64,000 bases of DNA from Apricaphanius iberus. Taxonomy: Eukaryota > Chordata > Actinopteri > Cyprinodontiformes > Aphaniidae. Location of the stretch: contig JAPXFQ010002804.1 of the NCBI GenBank assembly GCA_028564705.1, positions 1,178,001-1,242,000 on the forward strand, in the 5' to 3' direction. This document shows positions 21,465 through 32,995 of the stretch, piece after piece (position 1 is the first letter of the stretch; the number at the start of each line of letters is the position of its first letter). The position numbers and the translations under genes were made by a program. Under the pieces are notes generated by a model. The model did no database searches, was not told where the DNA came from, and saw nothing but the letters and a program-made list of their open reading frames with translations.

Positions 21465-24342
21465 CAGTGTTGCCACAGTTACTTTAAAATAGTAATCAAA
21501 TTACTAATTACTGATTACTCTTTTCAGAAGTAACATAGTTGCTTTGTCGATTACTTTATTTTAAAAGTAACTAAGTTAGATTACAAGTTACTTTATTAGT
21601 TACTTTCAGCAGCTGCCAATAACAACCTCCCAACATAACGACAACCGGTTTTGGCAATACTCACTTTATTGTTGGTGCATTTTAACAGTAACATCAACAA
21701 TGTATCTCCTGACATTTTAGGTTGAACTTAAAAACTATTTCTTGACAGAAATACACGTTTGTATAAAAATAAATAGACAGTCTTTCTTGACTTCATTTAA
21801 CATAAATACTTCTTAGAAAAACAACTCTTTGACTTCATTGAACATAAATACTTTTACAAAAAAAATTCTTTCTTGACTTCACTTAACATAAATACTTTAG
21901 AAAAAAGTCTTTATAAGAACTTTTTTTTTTTTTACAATAAGTACTTTTGAGAAAAAATGTCTGATTTAACATAAATACTTTTTATACCATCCACATTAAC
22001 ATCTTATGTTGTCATTGCATGTTATGAGGGAAATAGTGGAGTGGGGCGAGTAAACCAGTGGTTGTACCTCAGTAACAGAAGCTTCTCAAACCTCTTGTCA
22101 GAAAGTCGATGTCTTCTTGGCGTGAGCACCAAACCTCCCAGACTGAAAAGTCGCTCCACAGGAGCACTTCATGGGGTTTGAGTGTTATACTTTAAATTTT
22201 TTTTCTTTATGTTTGAAAACTTGTGCAGAATCTGAAGATCATAGCCTGACCTCAGGTAGTCCATGACTTCCTTTTCTGTAGAGTAGGTGTCCTCCTCTGG
22301 CTCTGCTTCAAACGTGAAAAAGTCCGACTCATCTTGACTGGCCGATGTTGTGGCGGTGGGCAGACTGGCAGGGCTTTTTGCAACACCAACAGTGGTGCTA
22401 TACTCTGCTGTCAGAAGCTCTTTTACTCTCTCCCTCCTTGCTGAATTCCCTCAGCCATCTGAGTTTGAATTTTGGACAACTGGCAGCTGCGAGAAGGGCA
22501 TCTTTGTCGTCCAGCAAACTGACAAAACGAGTCTGGATAGCCTAAAAAAAAAATGGATATGTTTATGCCTTTATTATGTCACTGAATAACTTGTAAACCA
22601 TGCCTAATGTGGAATCACTGTTGTGGATTAAATTTTGTTGTAGGTTACTACTCAACATTTGAATGGTTTTAAAAACAATTTGCAATGACAATAAATGTTC
22701 TGTTCCAAATTCATAAAATGTATGAAGCAAACAGTTTAACTAGCTTGAAGATGGAGCATACCTGCACAATAGCATCTGGAAGGCCTGCAGTCATCCTGGA
22801 GACGGGGTCTTTCACAGCCAGGGTCTTTTGCATCAGAACTTCTAGTGTAGGTAGTAAAGTTCCATAAGGACAGTCACCTTGTAAAATGTCCAGTGGTGCA
22901 GTCAGCGGCTTCATGGCCGTGCAGTACTCCTGCAGGAACTGGTACTCTTTGTCTTTGAAGCACTTAAGTCCTAGCTTGGTGCACAGAGTATTCAGCTCAC
23001 TCATGTGGATTTCAGCAATTCTCTTTACAGCATCGAAAAAGGAATTCCACCTTGTGGATGTTGGTACCAGGAGCTTTCTTTTGCTGACTTCTTCCACTGC
23101 TTCTGATGCAAGTGTAGATCTACTCGAATTGGTCCAAAGAGCTGTGCATTTTGCTGTGCTGCTCCTATACACAGCCTTGTTCTCTGCATTGTAAGTTAAA
23201 TATTTATCTACATCACTTGTGTAAATTAAGTTGATGGTGCGGGGGAAGAGACAACTGACCATCTTTCTCAGCCGAAAGGATTTCTGACAGATCTAAAAAG
23301 GTGACATCATCGTCTGTGGTGGTGGACTCTTCCTCCCCTGTCTCATCATTGGACTCCGTGACAGGCTGATAAACTTGAAACGCCTTGAAAAAGTTTGATC
23401 CATTACCAGTCACTGTTGCAACTAATTTGTTAAGTAATCCATAAGAAGAGTGAATGTTTTCGATTTCTGCACCAATGACATCGGAGGCGTGTCTACCGCG
23501 AATTCTCCTGCATGCTACTGATCCAGTGAAGCGTTACACCCATATAGCTTCTGTTGTTAGCGGTCCAAATATCCCCGGTAGTTGAGACAAAGTCAGTCTC
23601 ATTCAGTGCAGCCTTCAGATTTCTCTCCATCTCTGCATACTCCTTCTCCAAGTAAGAAGAAAAAGGTGTTCCGTGAGGCAGCTCGGCATTAGCAGAAGTA
23701 GGGATCTTTTTTATTATGGCACGAAACGAGGGCGAGTCAACAGTGTTTAACCGCAGCATTTCCTCTACAACATACTGACCGACCAACTTCTTTAACTCTG
23801 CACCACTTACTGGTTTTGTACCGAAGTCCAGTTTTTGTTGTTTGGGTGGTGGAAGACCTTCTGCAGCGGTCACAGCTCTCGGCTTCGCACCACCAGGTTG
23901 GACTCTCTCTGTAAGTTTCACTGTGGCGTGCTGCGACTCCAAATGTTTTTTACAAGTTTGACGTAGTGTTTTTAAAGCTAGATAACAGTTTGTCGCCAGC
24001 ACAGAGTGCACAACGAACCTTAATATTATCATCTTTGGCTGACACAAACTCAAAATAGTGACTATATTTCCAGCTAGAAAACGCATATATCTCTCCTCCC
24101 TCCATTGTTGTTTGTTGTACGTGACGTCACTCCCCGAGACGTAAGAATAAATCAAATATATGTTTTGCTTTAAAAAAATTTAAGAAATAGTAACGCACAG
24201 TGGCTTGGACAAGTAACTTTAATTAGATTACTGGTATGGAAACAGTAACGCGTTAGATTAGTCGTTACTGAAAAAGTGGTCATATTAGAGTAACGCGCTA
24301 CTAAGTAACGCGCTACTAAGTAATGTGTTACTGGTATCACTG
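21465..24342. mobile_element. Near-complete hAT transposon, 2.9 kb
   Basis: The ends are CAGTGTTGCCA (21465) and TGGTATCACTG (to 24342), inverted with two mismatches in 11. They are flanked by ACGCTGAC (21457-21464) and ACCCTGAC (24343-24350), 7 of 8 identical. Subterminal regions carry many short AGTTACTTT/AGTAACGCG repeats, as is usual for hAT. A BED/hAT transposase pseudogene fills the middle on the minus strand. Deleted relatives are seen at 6058-6672 and 44973-45155. Confidence 0.9.
22020..24155 (-). pseudogene. hAT (Ac/BED-type) transposase pseudogene
   Basis: Read from 24155 down. An N-terminal BED zinc finger has its cysteine pair (VRCALC) in one frame and KKHLESQHATVKL, with the histidine pair, in another; a one-base insertion near 23955 separates them. 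Next come PPPKQQKLDFGTKPV, the first catalytic region (STTGDIWTANNRSYMGVTLH, near 23560), and a segment near 23410 where VTGNGSNF has glycine at the place of the second aspartate. Then come an acidic stretch, PTSTRWNSFFDAVKRI (near 23050), and the C-terminal hAT dimerisation motif with [20 protein letters not shown] near 22150. Intron-like gaps and stops lie between. It is inactive. Confidence 0.85.
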
Positions 24343-25057
24343 ACCCTGACACCTGCTGCGATGACTTTACAGCACATTTATCTGAAACACACACAGCATA
24401 CATATAACTAAACCTTAATACATCAGCATTTACATTTTTTTTTACGTTGGGCTTTATCTTATTTTTTGCCTACTTTAGCATTAGCTCACCATATAAGTGG
24501 TCCAGCTGGTCTCCTGTCTTGCTGCTTTATGGCGTCCTCCACTCTCCTTCACTTCTTCAGAATCTTACTCCTTCTCTGTGTAGGTTGGTTTTGGAGTCTG
24601 ACAAAAGCCGCAGACTAAGCAGTATGTTGAACATCACCATCGTATCCTCCATTGTTAAATGCGTAGCCTAGCAACATACACCCTACTCACTAAACTGGCT
24701 GTCAGTAAAATAAAACACCTATCTCTAACGCTTATCTATTCTTGCGTTGTCCTTAATCCACATATGAAAAGTCAGGATGTCCGTCTGTTGTGGCAGTGCG
24801 TGTGTATAAACGAACAGCTCTGTACACAAAGTGTTTGCCTCGACTTCGGAGAGAACTTCCGGGTCAGGTCACTCGCCTCAAACAAAAATACCAAAATCAA
24901 AAATTAACTCTCGTTACCCGTTCTTTCCCATTTTCGTTTTGTGAAACGAAAAATCAGATAAGGGTTCGTGATCCGTTTTTTTGTGAAAAACAAAAAATAA
25001 AAAGACGAAAACAAGTGTGTTTTTGTTTTTTTCATTTTTTGTATGCCTGAATGTACA
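24343..25057. repeat. Right arm of the long inverted repeat, outer piece
   Basis: This is the reverse complement of 18889-19611, starting just after the hAT element's duplication ('acctgctgcgatgactttac') and ending GCCTGAATGTACA. Frames such as 24447-24671 and 24659-24907 are near-identical to frames in the left arm on the opposite strand. Confidence 0.8.
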
Positions 25058-27320
25058 CTGACCGCTGTGGTTATCCCAGTTGCTGGTGCACTTTTTTCCT
25101 ACCACACTTTTTCCTTCAACGTAACTTTTTTGTGAACAGGCTTGGAAACAACACTGTGAACATCCGGCTTCTTTAGCAATGACACTGATGAACACTCAAC
25201 AGTAAAAATGGCCAGATATACACCATGAATATTTGCACTTACTCAACTTTTCTGTTGGTCTTTTTTAGGTAAAAACAATGTTTACATATACTGTACATAT
25301 TTACAAGAATAAAGACTTTTATTTCCGAACATTTTTTAAATATTTATATTTCAATTTCTACATTGTGAGAAAGTAAATCCAAAGTAAAATTCTTTCATAT
25401 TAATATGTAAACAGTTGGTGAAAGAAATCTGATTCTAATTCTCTTCAGATGAGTTAAAATCTTCAAATTTGCTTAATTTTGTTAACATAATATCAGATTA
25501 AATATACTCCAATCCAGCCCTTGGTTGCTTTAACACAGAACTGGGTTATATGTTTAACCAAGAATATTGGCTTAAAGTGACTAATGTCAAGGCAAGCAAA
25601 GAATGGGTCACACAACACGACCTGTGTGAAATCTCTGGAGATTATTATGCAAAGAAGAAAAACTTTAGCATCCTTTTATTCACACTAAAAATTATCCAAA
25701 CATCTATTTTCTATCCTACTTAGCCTCAAAAGGTCGGGGGGAAATAAATAAATACCCCACCCCCCCAACCCCCAGAAACTACTATCTCATCCACATCTTA
25801 ATGTAAAATGTACTCAAATGAATTATACCCTCAGGTTTTCATACACTGGCATAAAAACAAAGTGGACCTGGGTATATTGCTAAGATTGATGAGTCTCAGA
25901 TGACAAGTATCAGCCGTCACTGGAGCTGCCCCAAGCGCCATGTCCAGAAAAAAAGCACAAATAGGCCAAAAACTGAAAGATAAGAAATGGAAGGTATTTG
26001 CCAAACCTATAATAAAAACAAAAGCATCATAAAACAAAGAAAGTTTTGGACAGGTAAGTACACTATGTCCATTGAGAAAAAAAACAACATGCAATTAACT
26101 TTGGCTGGGCTCTTGGTTAAAAAAAAAGCAAAACAAAAAGCCCATGAACCGGAAAATGAGAAGCATAAAATAAAGCAAAGAACTGCAATTGTGTCAATGA
26201 GGCATGTTTTTTGAGTAAAAATAATTCTGTGGGAAAATGTAATCAAAGGGCGCACCGCTCCCTTTTTTCAAAGTTGAAATAAAGCTGCTCTGTGGATTTC
26301 CCTCAGTGTTTGCAGCACTTTCACGAAAGAGTGACTCCAAGGAAACAGCGGACATGCTATGAGAGTAACAGTTTTTAATCTGTGTGGAGTGGGGGGAAAA
26401 AAGGAACAAAAATTGAGAAAAAGGATAGAATATATACATCTATATATATAAACCTTTTCTAAAAATGGTTTGGTCCACTTTACTGTAGCAGGACAGAGAG
26501 CAAAGAAAGTGTATTGTGGTGGGGGCGGTGGATGAGCAGGTTCATTGACCTTTAATTCATTTAAAGAGAGTTTTAATCCTACCCAAAACAAACTGTTTCA
26601 CAAAAACCAAAGTCTTGCTATAACCTTACCCAACATTGGTTCAGTTAACTATGACCATAGGCCTCGCCCTAGCTGTAAATACAGTACTTTCAGTTACCCA
26701 ATTTAACTCCAGCCTGAGTCACGTGAACCAGCTCATACTTTATGTGGTAGTTCAGGTTTATCACAGTGAGGTTTCTGTAGAGAGGTCATTTGTGGTCAGT
26801 CTCCTACATGCAGTAGACACCCATCTTCACTGAACTTTTTGAGTTCATTCGGCCATCTCCATTTAGAATAAATGAAGAAAAGCTAGCAGCCCAAGAGAGG
26901 CCAACATTAAAGCAGATTATGCAGCTTTAAAAACAATTTGATCTTAAAATAAAATAAAAAAATAGAGGTAAAAGAAAAAACTCATTTAATAAAGTTTTAA
27001 TAATCACCACATTTCCAATGGGTGGATAAGGTATTTACACACACATACACACACACACATACAAAGATTATTTACTGTGAAATTGGAGGTAGGATGGTAA
27101 TAAAAATCTTTCTGCATGCAATAAATAGGCTACTATCCATCCAGAGTAAATGTCTGATATAGTATAGTATTGAAACGGCTGATTAGGGAATAATACCATT
27201 ATTTGAACATTTTGGGGAATAACTCAATGACTGTGTTATTTGAATGATGTTCATGTTGTTTGGAGTCTGTCAAGCATTGGATGTTAAAATATCTTTCTTA
27301 ATCTTAACAACGCTTGGTCT
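25058..27320. other. Intergenic, AT-rich, nothing recognised
   Basis: No domain, TIR or array was identified. A short CA-rich run lies at 27038-27062. The frames at 25831-26591 are of low complexity and overlap on both strands. Confidence 0.4.
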
Positions 27321-27324
27321 GTGT

Positions 27325-27412
27325 CCTGGACAAATTTGTCCCAAAAATTCTTCAAAGTCTTGGGCCTCTTGCTCAGTATATGAAGCGCTCGGTCTGTAAT
27401 CTTGGAGTAACC
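27325..27412 (+). pseudogene. L2-like LINE reverse transcriptase fragment, upstream of a MITE
   Basis: A frame with KILQSLGPLAQYMKRSVCNL runs up to 27412, where the hAT MITE starts. It continues at 28385 after removal of the MITE and one 8-bp duplication. This is the region C-terminal to the catalytic core of L2-type RTs. Confidence 0.55.
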
Positions 27413-28384
27413 TAGGGCTAGACGATAAATCAATTGCAAAATCTATCGATCAACAGACGTGTGGTACGATAGAAAAAAAGGTCTCGATAAAAAAGTTCGC
27501 TAAAACGTTTCCCCTCATTTTTTCAGTATAGCCTAACAGTAAACTCAATCCAACAGTCACTAGCTACTCCGAACGAATTATTAACGGTGACCCAGGCAGC
27601 TCCGTCACCCATAACTCTCTCCTTTCAAACCACAAAAAGAAGCAAATGACTTGAGCTGCAACAGAATTTGCAAACCAATTTGCAAGGAGGAAGTTATTCT
27701 GGAAAAATGTTTCAGTAGCTCAGGTAAATGTTCCATCCCATTTTGAACCGATCCTCGACACACCAAAACACTAAACATAGCAATGACAAACCAATTGAAT
27801 TACTACAATCAGATGTCTTAAACAGGACTCCCCTCCCCTGGCTCGCTACGAATCACTGTTACGAGAGACAAGGGAAACTTACCTAGGTTGCGCTGCTAAC
27901 AACACCTGCAGCTTTTAAAATGTTCCCCGGTTCTCCACCCGGTCCTCAGAAGCAAAAAACACTTTAGAAAACACAACTGGGGTGGATAGACCTGCCGGCT
28001 TCAGCTCTCAGTGAGTGGACTGGGATTCAGTGTACTGGGCTCCATCTACACTCTGGTATAGGTGAGTAGCTGGCTAGCTCCAGCTTTAGCAGAACTGAAT
28101 AATAATAAACTTTATGAGCAAACTAACGTTTAAAATATTATAAATACCCAGGTCTCTTGATTTGTTTATGTGCCTTACAATCTTAGGATAAAAAAAATGT
28201 TTTCGAAAAATAACCTAATTTAATTCTTAGTTTAAATTAGTTCATTGAAAAATAAAAAAAAATAACAGGAAGGCACTTAAAATATACTTTCTACACTTTG
28301 TGATAGTTATAAATAATTATCGATATCGATCAATATGACTATTCCCTTTATCGAAATGCTCTTTTTCTATGTCGACCAACCCTA
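27413..28384. mobile_element. hAT MITE (TAGGGCTAGACGATA), 972 bp
   Basis: It begins TAGGGCTAGACGATAAATCA and ends ATGTCGACCAACCCTA. The flanks GAGTAACC (27405-27412) and GTGTAACC (28385-28392) agree in 7 of 8. Both ends are rich in 'tatcgat'. It has no coding capacity and is inserted in a LINE. Confidence 0.75.
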
Positions 28385-29045
28385 GTGTAACCCTCTACCC
28401 GAACTTCCATTTGGATGTGTATGTTACCTCATTAACTCCTTTTTCTTTCTATCATCTGAGAAATATCTCCAAGTTGAACCGCATTGTTTCACGATCAGCA
28501 CTAGAAATTGACTGCAATTCGCCTCTCTCCTGTTTAGGCAAAAAATCCGTAAGCTGTCGTCAGACTGTCTAGAATGCTGCCACACTGCTTCTAATGGGTT
28601 CTTCTAAGTTCTCCCTTTACTGTTCCAGCTGCATTGGCTCCCATTGGCTGGATCAATATAGAATCCAATTCAAGATCTTGGTCCTGATTTATAAAGCTTA
28701 AAATAATCTTGATCCTATTCATATCCACCAGCTGTTGCAGCAGGGCCTTAATCTAGTGATCAGCACTTGCTGGTTCTAAGAAAGACTTGCTTAAAGACTA
28801 AAGGGGATAGAGCTTTTGCTGTGGTGGCACCTTCTCTCTGGAATTCTTGTGTGTTCAGTCTGAGAACTGTTCACTCAGAGATTTATTTTAAAAAGCAGCT
28901 AAGACTCATCTTTTTAGCATTGCTTTTACCTAGTTTTTTTTATTATTCCTGTTTTAAAATATTTCCTGATTGTATTTGTTTCTGTTGTAAACCCCTTTGT
29001 GATCATTTCTAGAAATGTGCTATATAAATAAAGTTGTACTTACTA
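28385..29045 (+). pseudogene. L2-like LINE, C-terminal RT part and 3' end
   Basis: Segments include PFSFYHLRNISKLNRIVSRS, then after frameshifts AFAVVAPSLWNSCVFSLRTV and KKQLRLIFLALLLP (28770-28960). These match the end of L2-type ORF2, where a thumb-like domain is followed by a conserved APSLWN motif. A short 3' region with 'tgctatataaataaagttg' follows, a typical L2-like 3' end. Several stops make it dead. Confidence 0.65.
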
Positions 29046-29735
29046 CTTATGTCTTTTTTATTGTTCTGTTTTTTTGCAAACAAAGATCTCAGATATTGAA
29101 AAACTGGAAACAAATAAGATGTGATATTTCCATTTTAACAGCATCTTTTTTTAGTGAAAAAAATTGCTTCTGGTTACATTATAGCTACTTCTTTAGCAAT
29201 TAAACATCTTATTATCCTCCTTAATCATTTTTGCGCAGTGTCAAACAAGAATCACCTTAATAGCTTAGTAATGCGTACTGCATAGTAATACAAACATTTT
29301 TATTCCAGCCCAAGCATTTTGTTCTGTTATTGATTATGCATTCATGCAACTGTATATTATGCCCTAAACATGAAGCAACCCATCTATACTGGAGGAATAA
29401 GTAATGTATCTTTAAACAGAACATCACTTTAAAAATCTCAAACTATCCCAAGTAAGTTGCTAAGCAACAAGGTGGTTTTAAACGGATATGATAGGACAAA
29501 TCAGAGATTTGCAACCTGTGGCTTCAAAGCCATATGCGGCTCAGAACAATTTTGGTAAAGTAATGTGTTACTTTTTATGTACATTTTATTAAAAGCAGAT
29601 TATTGCAGATTTTCTGTGTGGTTCGGCTGAAAATCTACATCTCCAAAACAGAGAGAGATTACTGAAACAAGAAATTCAATCAATTCTGAAAACTAAGGGC
29701 TTTTCGTCATTTTCCATTTAATACCTTGAATCCAA
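29046..29735. other. Intergenic, AT-rich, nothing recognised
   Basis: No protein-like frame, array or terminal repeat was seen. Confidence 0.4.
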
Positions 29736-29736
29736 T

Positions 29737-29830
29737 CCAATTTATTTATATAGCACATTTAAAAAATCGGCATTAGGTCCGACCAAAGTGCTTCACAGTA
29801 CAAACATATGTTGTATAAATAATAAAGTGT
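29737..29830 (-). repeat. LINE 3'-tail fragment
   Basis: 'tccaatttatttatatagcac' and 'caaagtgcttcacagtac' are the reverse complement of an L2-type 3' end (compare 11918-12000). It is less than 100 bp long. Confidence 0.45.
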
Positions 29831-29865
29831 TGCAAATATGACTCCAAAAGATCAGGATTGCTGTG

Positions 29866-29940
29866 TTGTCCCTTTGGCCGATGGTTAGAGCGCATGAGTC
29901 TCACCTGGGAGTCCTGGAATCAAATCCTGGCAGCATACTC
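29866..29940 (+). repeat. Possible tRNA-derived SINE head
   Basis: TGGCCGATGGTTAGAGCGC resembles a pol III A box and, ~35 bp downstream, GGAATCAAATCC resembles a degenerate B box. The segment does not fold convincingly into a cloverleaf, so a functional tRNA is unlikely. It may be a SINE relic. Confidence 0.25.
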
Positions 29941-32620
29941 ACTGGCAACTTGTCAATAAAAAGAACTCATGAAAGCTAGCAGCTGGTCCCACACACAAAG
30001 AACCATTTTCAATGTATGTGACATGTATACAATTGACATTTTCCTATATCATAGGTACCTACAATAATGAAAAACGGCCAATTTTATGTATGGCACATAT
30101 ATTCGAAGCCTATATCAAGACATATATTAAAACCTATATGTTTGTATTCTCATTAGATAAAAACCTGGTTTTACAGGTGTAAAAGCTCAGGTTATGTCCT
30201 CCTTGTTTTACTGTAGCTGAAAAAAACAAAAAATATAAAAATATTTCTCATATACAGCTAAAAAGAGTCAGAAGGAACCCACTACATTACCTAGCACAGT
30301 GTAAAAAATACATTCATTTTATTTCAGCCTCATGCTGGCTATTGTCAAATAAGAATAAAACCATACCCTTTATGGCCAAACTCTGATGGGCACAAAGTGA
30401 GGAAGGTGCAGCAGGTGGAGGTGTCGTTAGAGGGCAGTTAGATGGATGGTTGAAGTGCCAGCTGTTACAGTTACAATCGTTTGGTTTTTAGTCAAAAGAA
30501 CCCAATATATTGTTTGCTTTCAGTGAAGTGCATTTCAAGTGATATTGCAAAATCCGTTTCAGAAAAACATAACCAACCCCACCTAGTGCTTTGTAGAACT
30601 CTTGCCGAGCTGCTTATTGTAAAAGTAGAATTTTCATTGTTCTAAAAGCCAAGAATTGAAATAACTCTGTTTCTTTAATTTAACTACGAAGCACATACAT
30701 TTTAAATATTAGTTAAACATTAAGCTTGATAATTTTTTAAGCTTTTTGTGGCTTTAGAGAAAGAACTTACAAGAAGTAACCACAAAAATGGCTTCTTGCA
30801 TTGGAATGGTGGTTGACCCCAAGGATAGGCATAATGAATTAATACTTTCTTGGTTTTTTCCAATATTAGAATTTCAAACTTTTTTAGGGTCAAATCTAAA
30901 AAATAAAACAATTGCGTATTCCAAGATAAACTATCCTTGCTCTGTATTTTTTCCTACAACATTTAACAGTTATTTTTTGTAGAGTTGTGCTGTACTTAAA
31001 AAAAACAATCCATCTATCAGTATTGTGCTGACCAGCTGGTTGCACTTCATGTGTAAGTTTGCTGTGGAGCTTAAAGCTAAAGCAGATGACATTAGGTCAA
31101 TGAAAAAAAAAAAGACCTCGGCATGGCATTTTTTTGTTTTTTTTTGGTGCCTCTCCATAGGAAAGTAATTGTTCCACAGCCTTTCCTGGCACTCGCCACG
31201 CACTTGTGAAGCCAGTATGGTGCCATGTCCCATATCATCTGCCCACAAGGTTTTGAGAGCGTACCCAGTCTGTAGGGGGCTTTAATAAAGGCGGACCACC
31301 CCTGAAAGCAACAGTGTCCTTATGCTTAACTGCTATGTTGTATAAAACCTGCACAAAGCTGTATTGTTACAGTCTATTTCACAGGGAACAATTAACATTT
31401 GCCCACCTTAATGCGCCAATTAAAACAAACATTTATCAAGTTCTACTGTATTTCCATGGATGTTAAATTAGCTTCAAATGGTTTCAAGATTTTAGTAATG
31501 AGAAAAATCCCTCACCCTGAGCTCAAGGGTTCAAGAAATAATCCATACAGGCTGAACCGCTTCTATTATTATAAATAAATAAAATTAGAATGGTTTGGAA
31601 ATTGAAGAAGCAAAAAAATTGATACATTCACATGATAACCTATTCAAACGCCAAGATTCCGGGTGAACAAGTTCAAAGACATATACTTGGTAAATCCTCT
31701 GACATACGGCTCATGACTAGGATCAAACAAATGGACTCTGATGAATTTATGTGGCTGTAAAAGAGGGTTGTGGGCTGAGCATAAACGCCCCGACATCTGG
31801 GCTCAATCTTTACTGCGGCGTGTAATGAGGATCACGAATCTTTGTTCTTTTCTTGAGGAGAGAAAAAGGCAGGTAGGGGGCCTGCAGCTCAGGTAAACCT
31901 GTGCACGTGTCTTACAGCTAATGGAAAACATTAGCGGTGGGGGTGTGGAGAATTGGGGCTCCGCAGCTGAAGCAGGGGTCCACAGATACCGTTTAAATCC
32001 ATGAGGCTGCAGATCAGCAGCGTTCCGTTCTTCACCAAAGGGGGTAGGTTTTCACAAAGATAAAAACAAGGTGTCAAGCCTCAACCCAAATGTGCCAAGA
32101 TTCATTTTATAAAGTGAAACTTGAACTATTCCCAGTTAAGTTCAGTGTGTGTGTCAGGGGATCATTGAAATCTTGCAAGTATGTAGAATGGGTGTTAAAA
32201 CGTTAAAACACACGACTTATACCAATTTTCCAAACCATAATATTGATCTTAAGAGACATATTTTTGTTAATGAATACATTTTTAGATGAACTATGCCCTG
32301 TAGATTTTGATTCTGTAAGAATTTCTGTACAATCTGAACTCAAAACACAACTAAAGACCCCAAAAAGATTTGCATCAATATTTCTAGAAACGCATCAGTT
32401 TGAGTCATCAGGAAGAGTCTCTAAGGTCATGAATCTCTCTCTGCAACAGATGACATTGGGTGAGTGACGTCAGCATTCGAGCTGGCAAAGACGACCCCAA
32501 ATCAGAAAATCTTTGGGCGGTGTATTAAATTAAATCAAAATGAAAACAGTACTTTGTTACATTATCTTTGACCTGTATTACTCTGAAAAAAATACAATAG
32601 CACATTATTTAAAGTGTTCC
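29941..32620. other. Intergenic, nothing recognised
   Basis: Mixed-composition DNA without recognisable coding sequence. The sequence around 31750-32010 is slightly more GC-rich than its surroundings, but no exon can be supported. Confidence 0.35.
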
Positions 32621-32624
32621 TCAA

Positions 32625-32995
32625 TCATTTTATAGTTGTTGTTTTTTTATTCCAAATTAACGTGTCCGTTTTTTGGTTCTTATAACACGTCTCAAAAAAG
32701 CACGAACAGTAAAGCATTTCCCACTTTCTAATGTCATTCCTTTTCACAGCACTTAAAAGACGTTCAGGGACTGAAGACACCAATTGATGATGTGTTTCAG
32801 CTGTAATTTTGCCCCATTCTTCCCGGTTTTCCATTGTGTTGTTGAAATATCCGTGGGTGTCCCAGGAAACGATGTCTTCTTGAAAGCAACATACTGTGCT
32901 CCAAAATCTCTATCTACTTACAGCATTAATGTTGCCATCACAGAAGGGCAAGTTACCTTTGCCAAGGGCGCTAACATAGCTCCATACCATGACAA
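32625..32995 (-). pseudogene. Tc1-like transposase remnant, C-terminal part
   Basis: The minus-strand frame includes KITAETHHQLVSSVPERLLS, the typical end of a Tc1-type transposase, followed upstream by degraded sequence. It stops at about 32995, where an L2 LINE begins, and its N-terminal continuation is at 34545-35000. 'ccataccatgaca' on one side and 'gaccctggcttttgaac' on the other join into continuous transposase-like sequence once the LINE is removed. Confidence 0.55.

Larger units (their letters stand above)
18889..25057. mobile_element. Composite element with ~0.77-kb terminal inverted repeats
   Basis: Two closely matching arms lie in inverted orientation: 18889-19671 on the left, and 21405-21464 plus 24343-25057 on the right. 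Both outer ends carry TGTACATTCAGGCA. The right arm is split by a hAT element; removing it restores the arm. The centre (19672-21404) holds nested repeats and unassigned DNA. No transposase specific to this element was found, and no target duplication at the outer ends. It could be a foldback-like transposon with very long TIRs, or two inverted copies of one repeat. Confidence 0.6.

Noticed and set aside
18889..25057. Claim that the palindromic element is a proven transposon
   Set aside because: No target-site duplication could be found at the outer ends, so it is reported as a candidate only.
29866..29940. tRNA gene
   Set aside because: A- and B-box-like sequences are present but no consistent cloverleaf can be formed; kept only as a weak SINE candidate.
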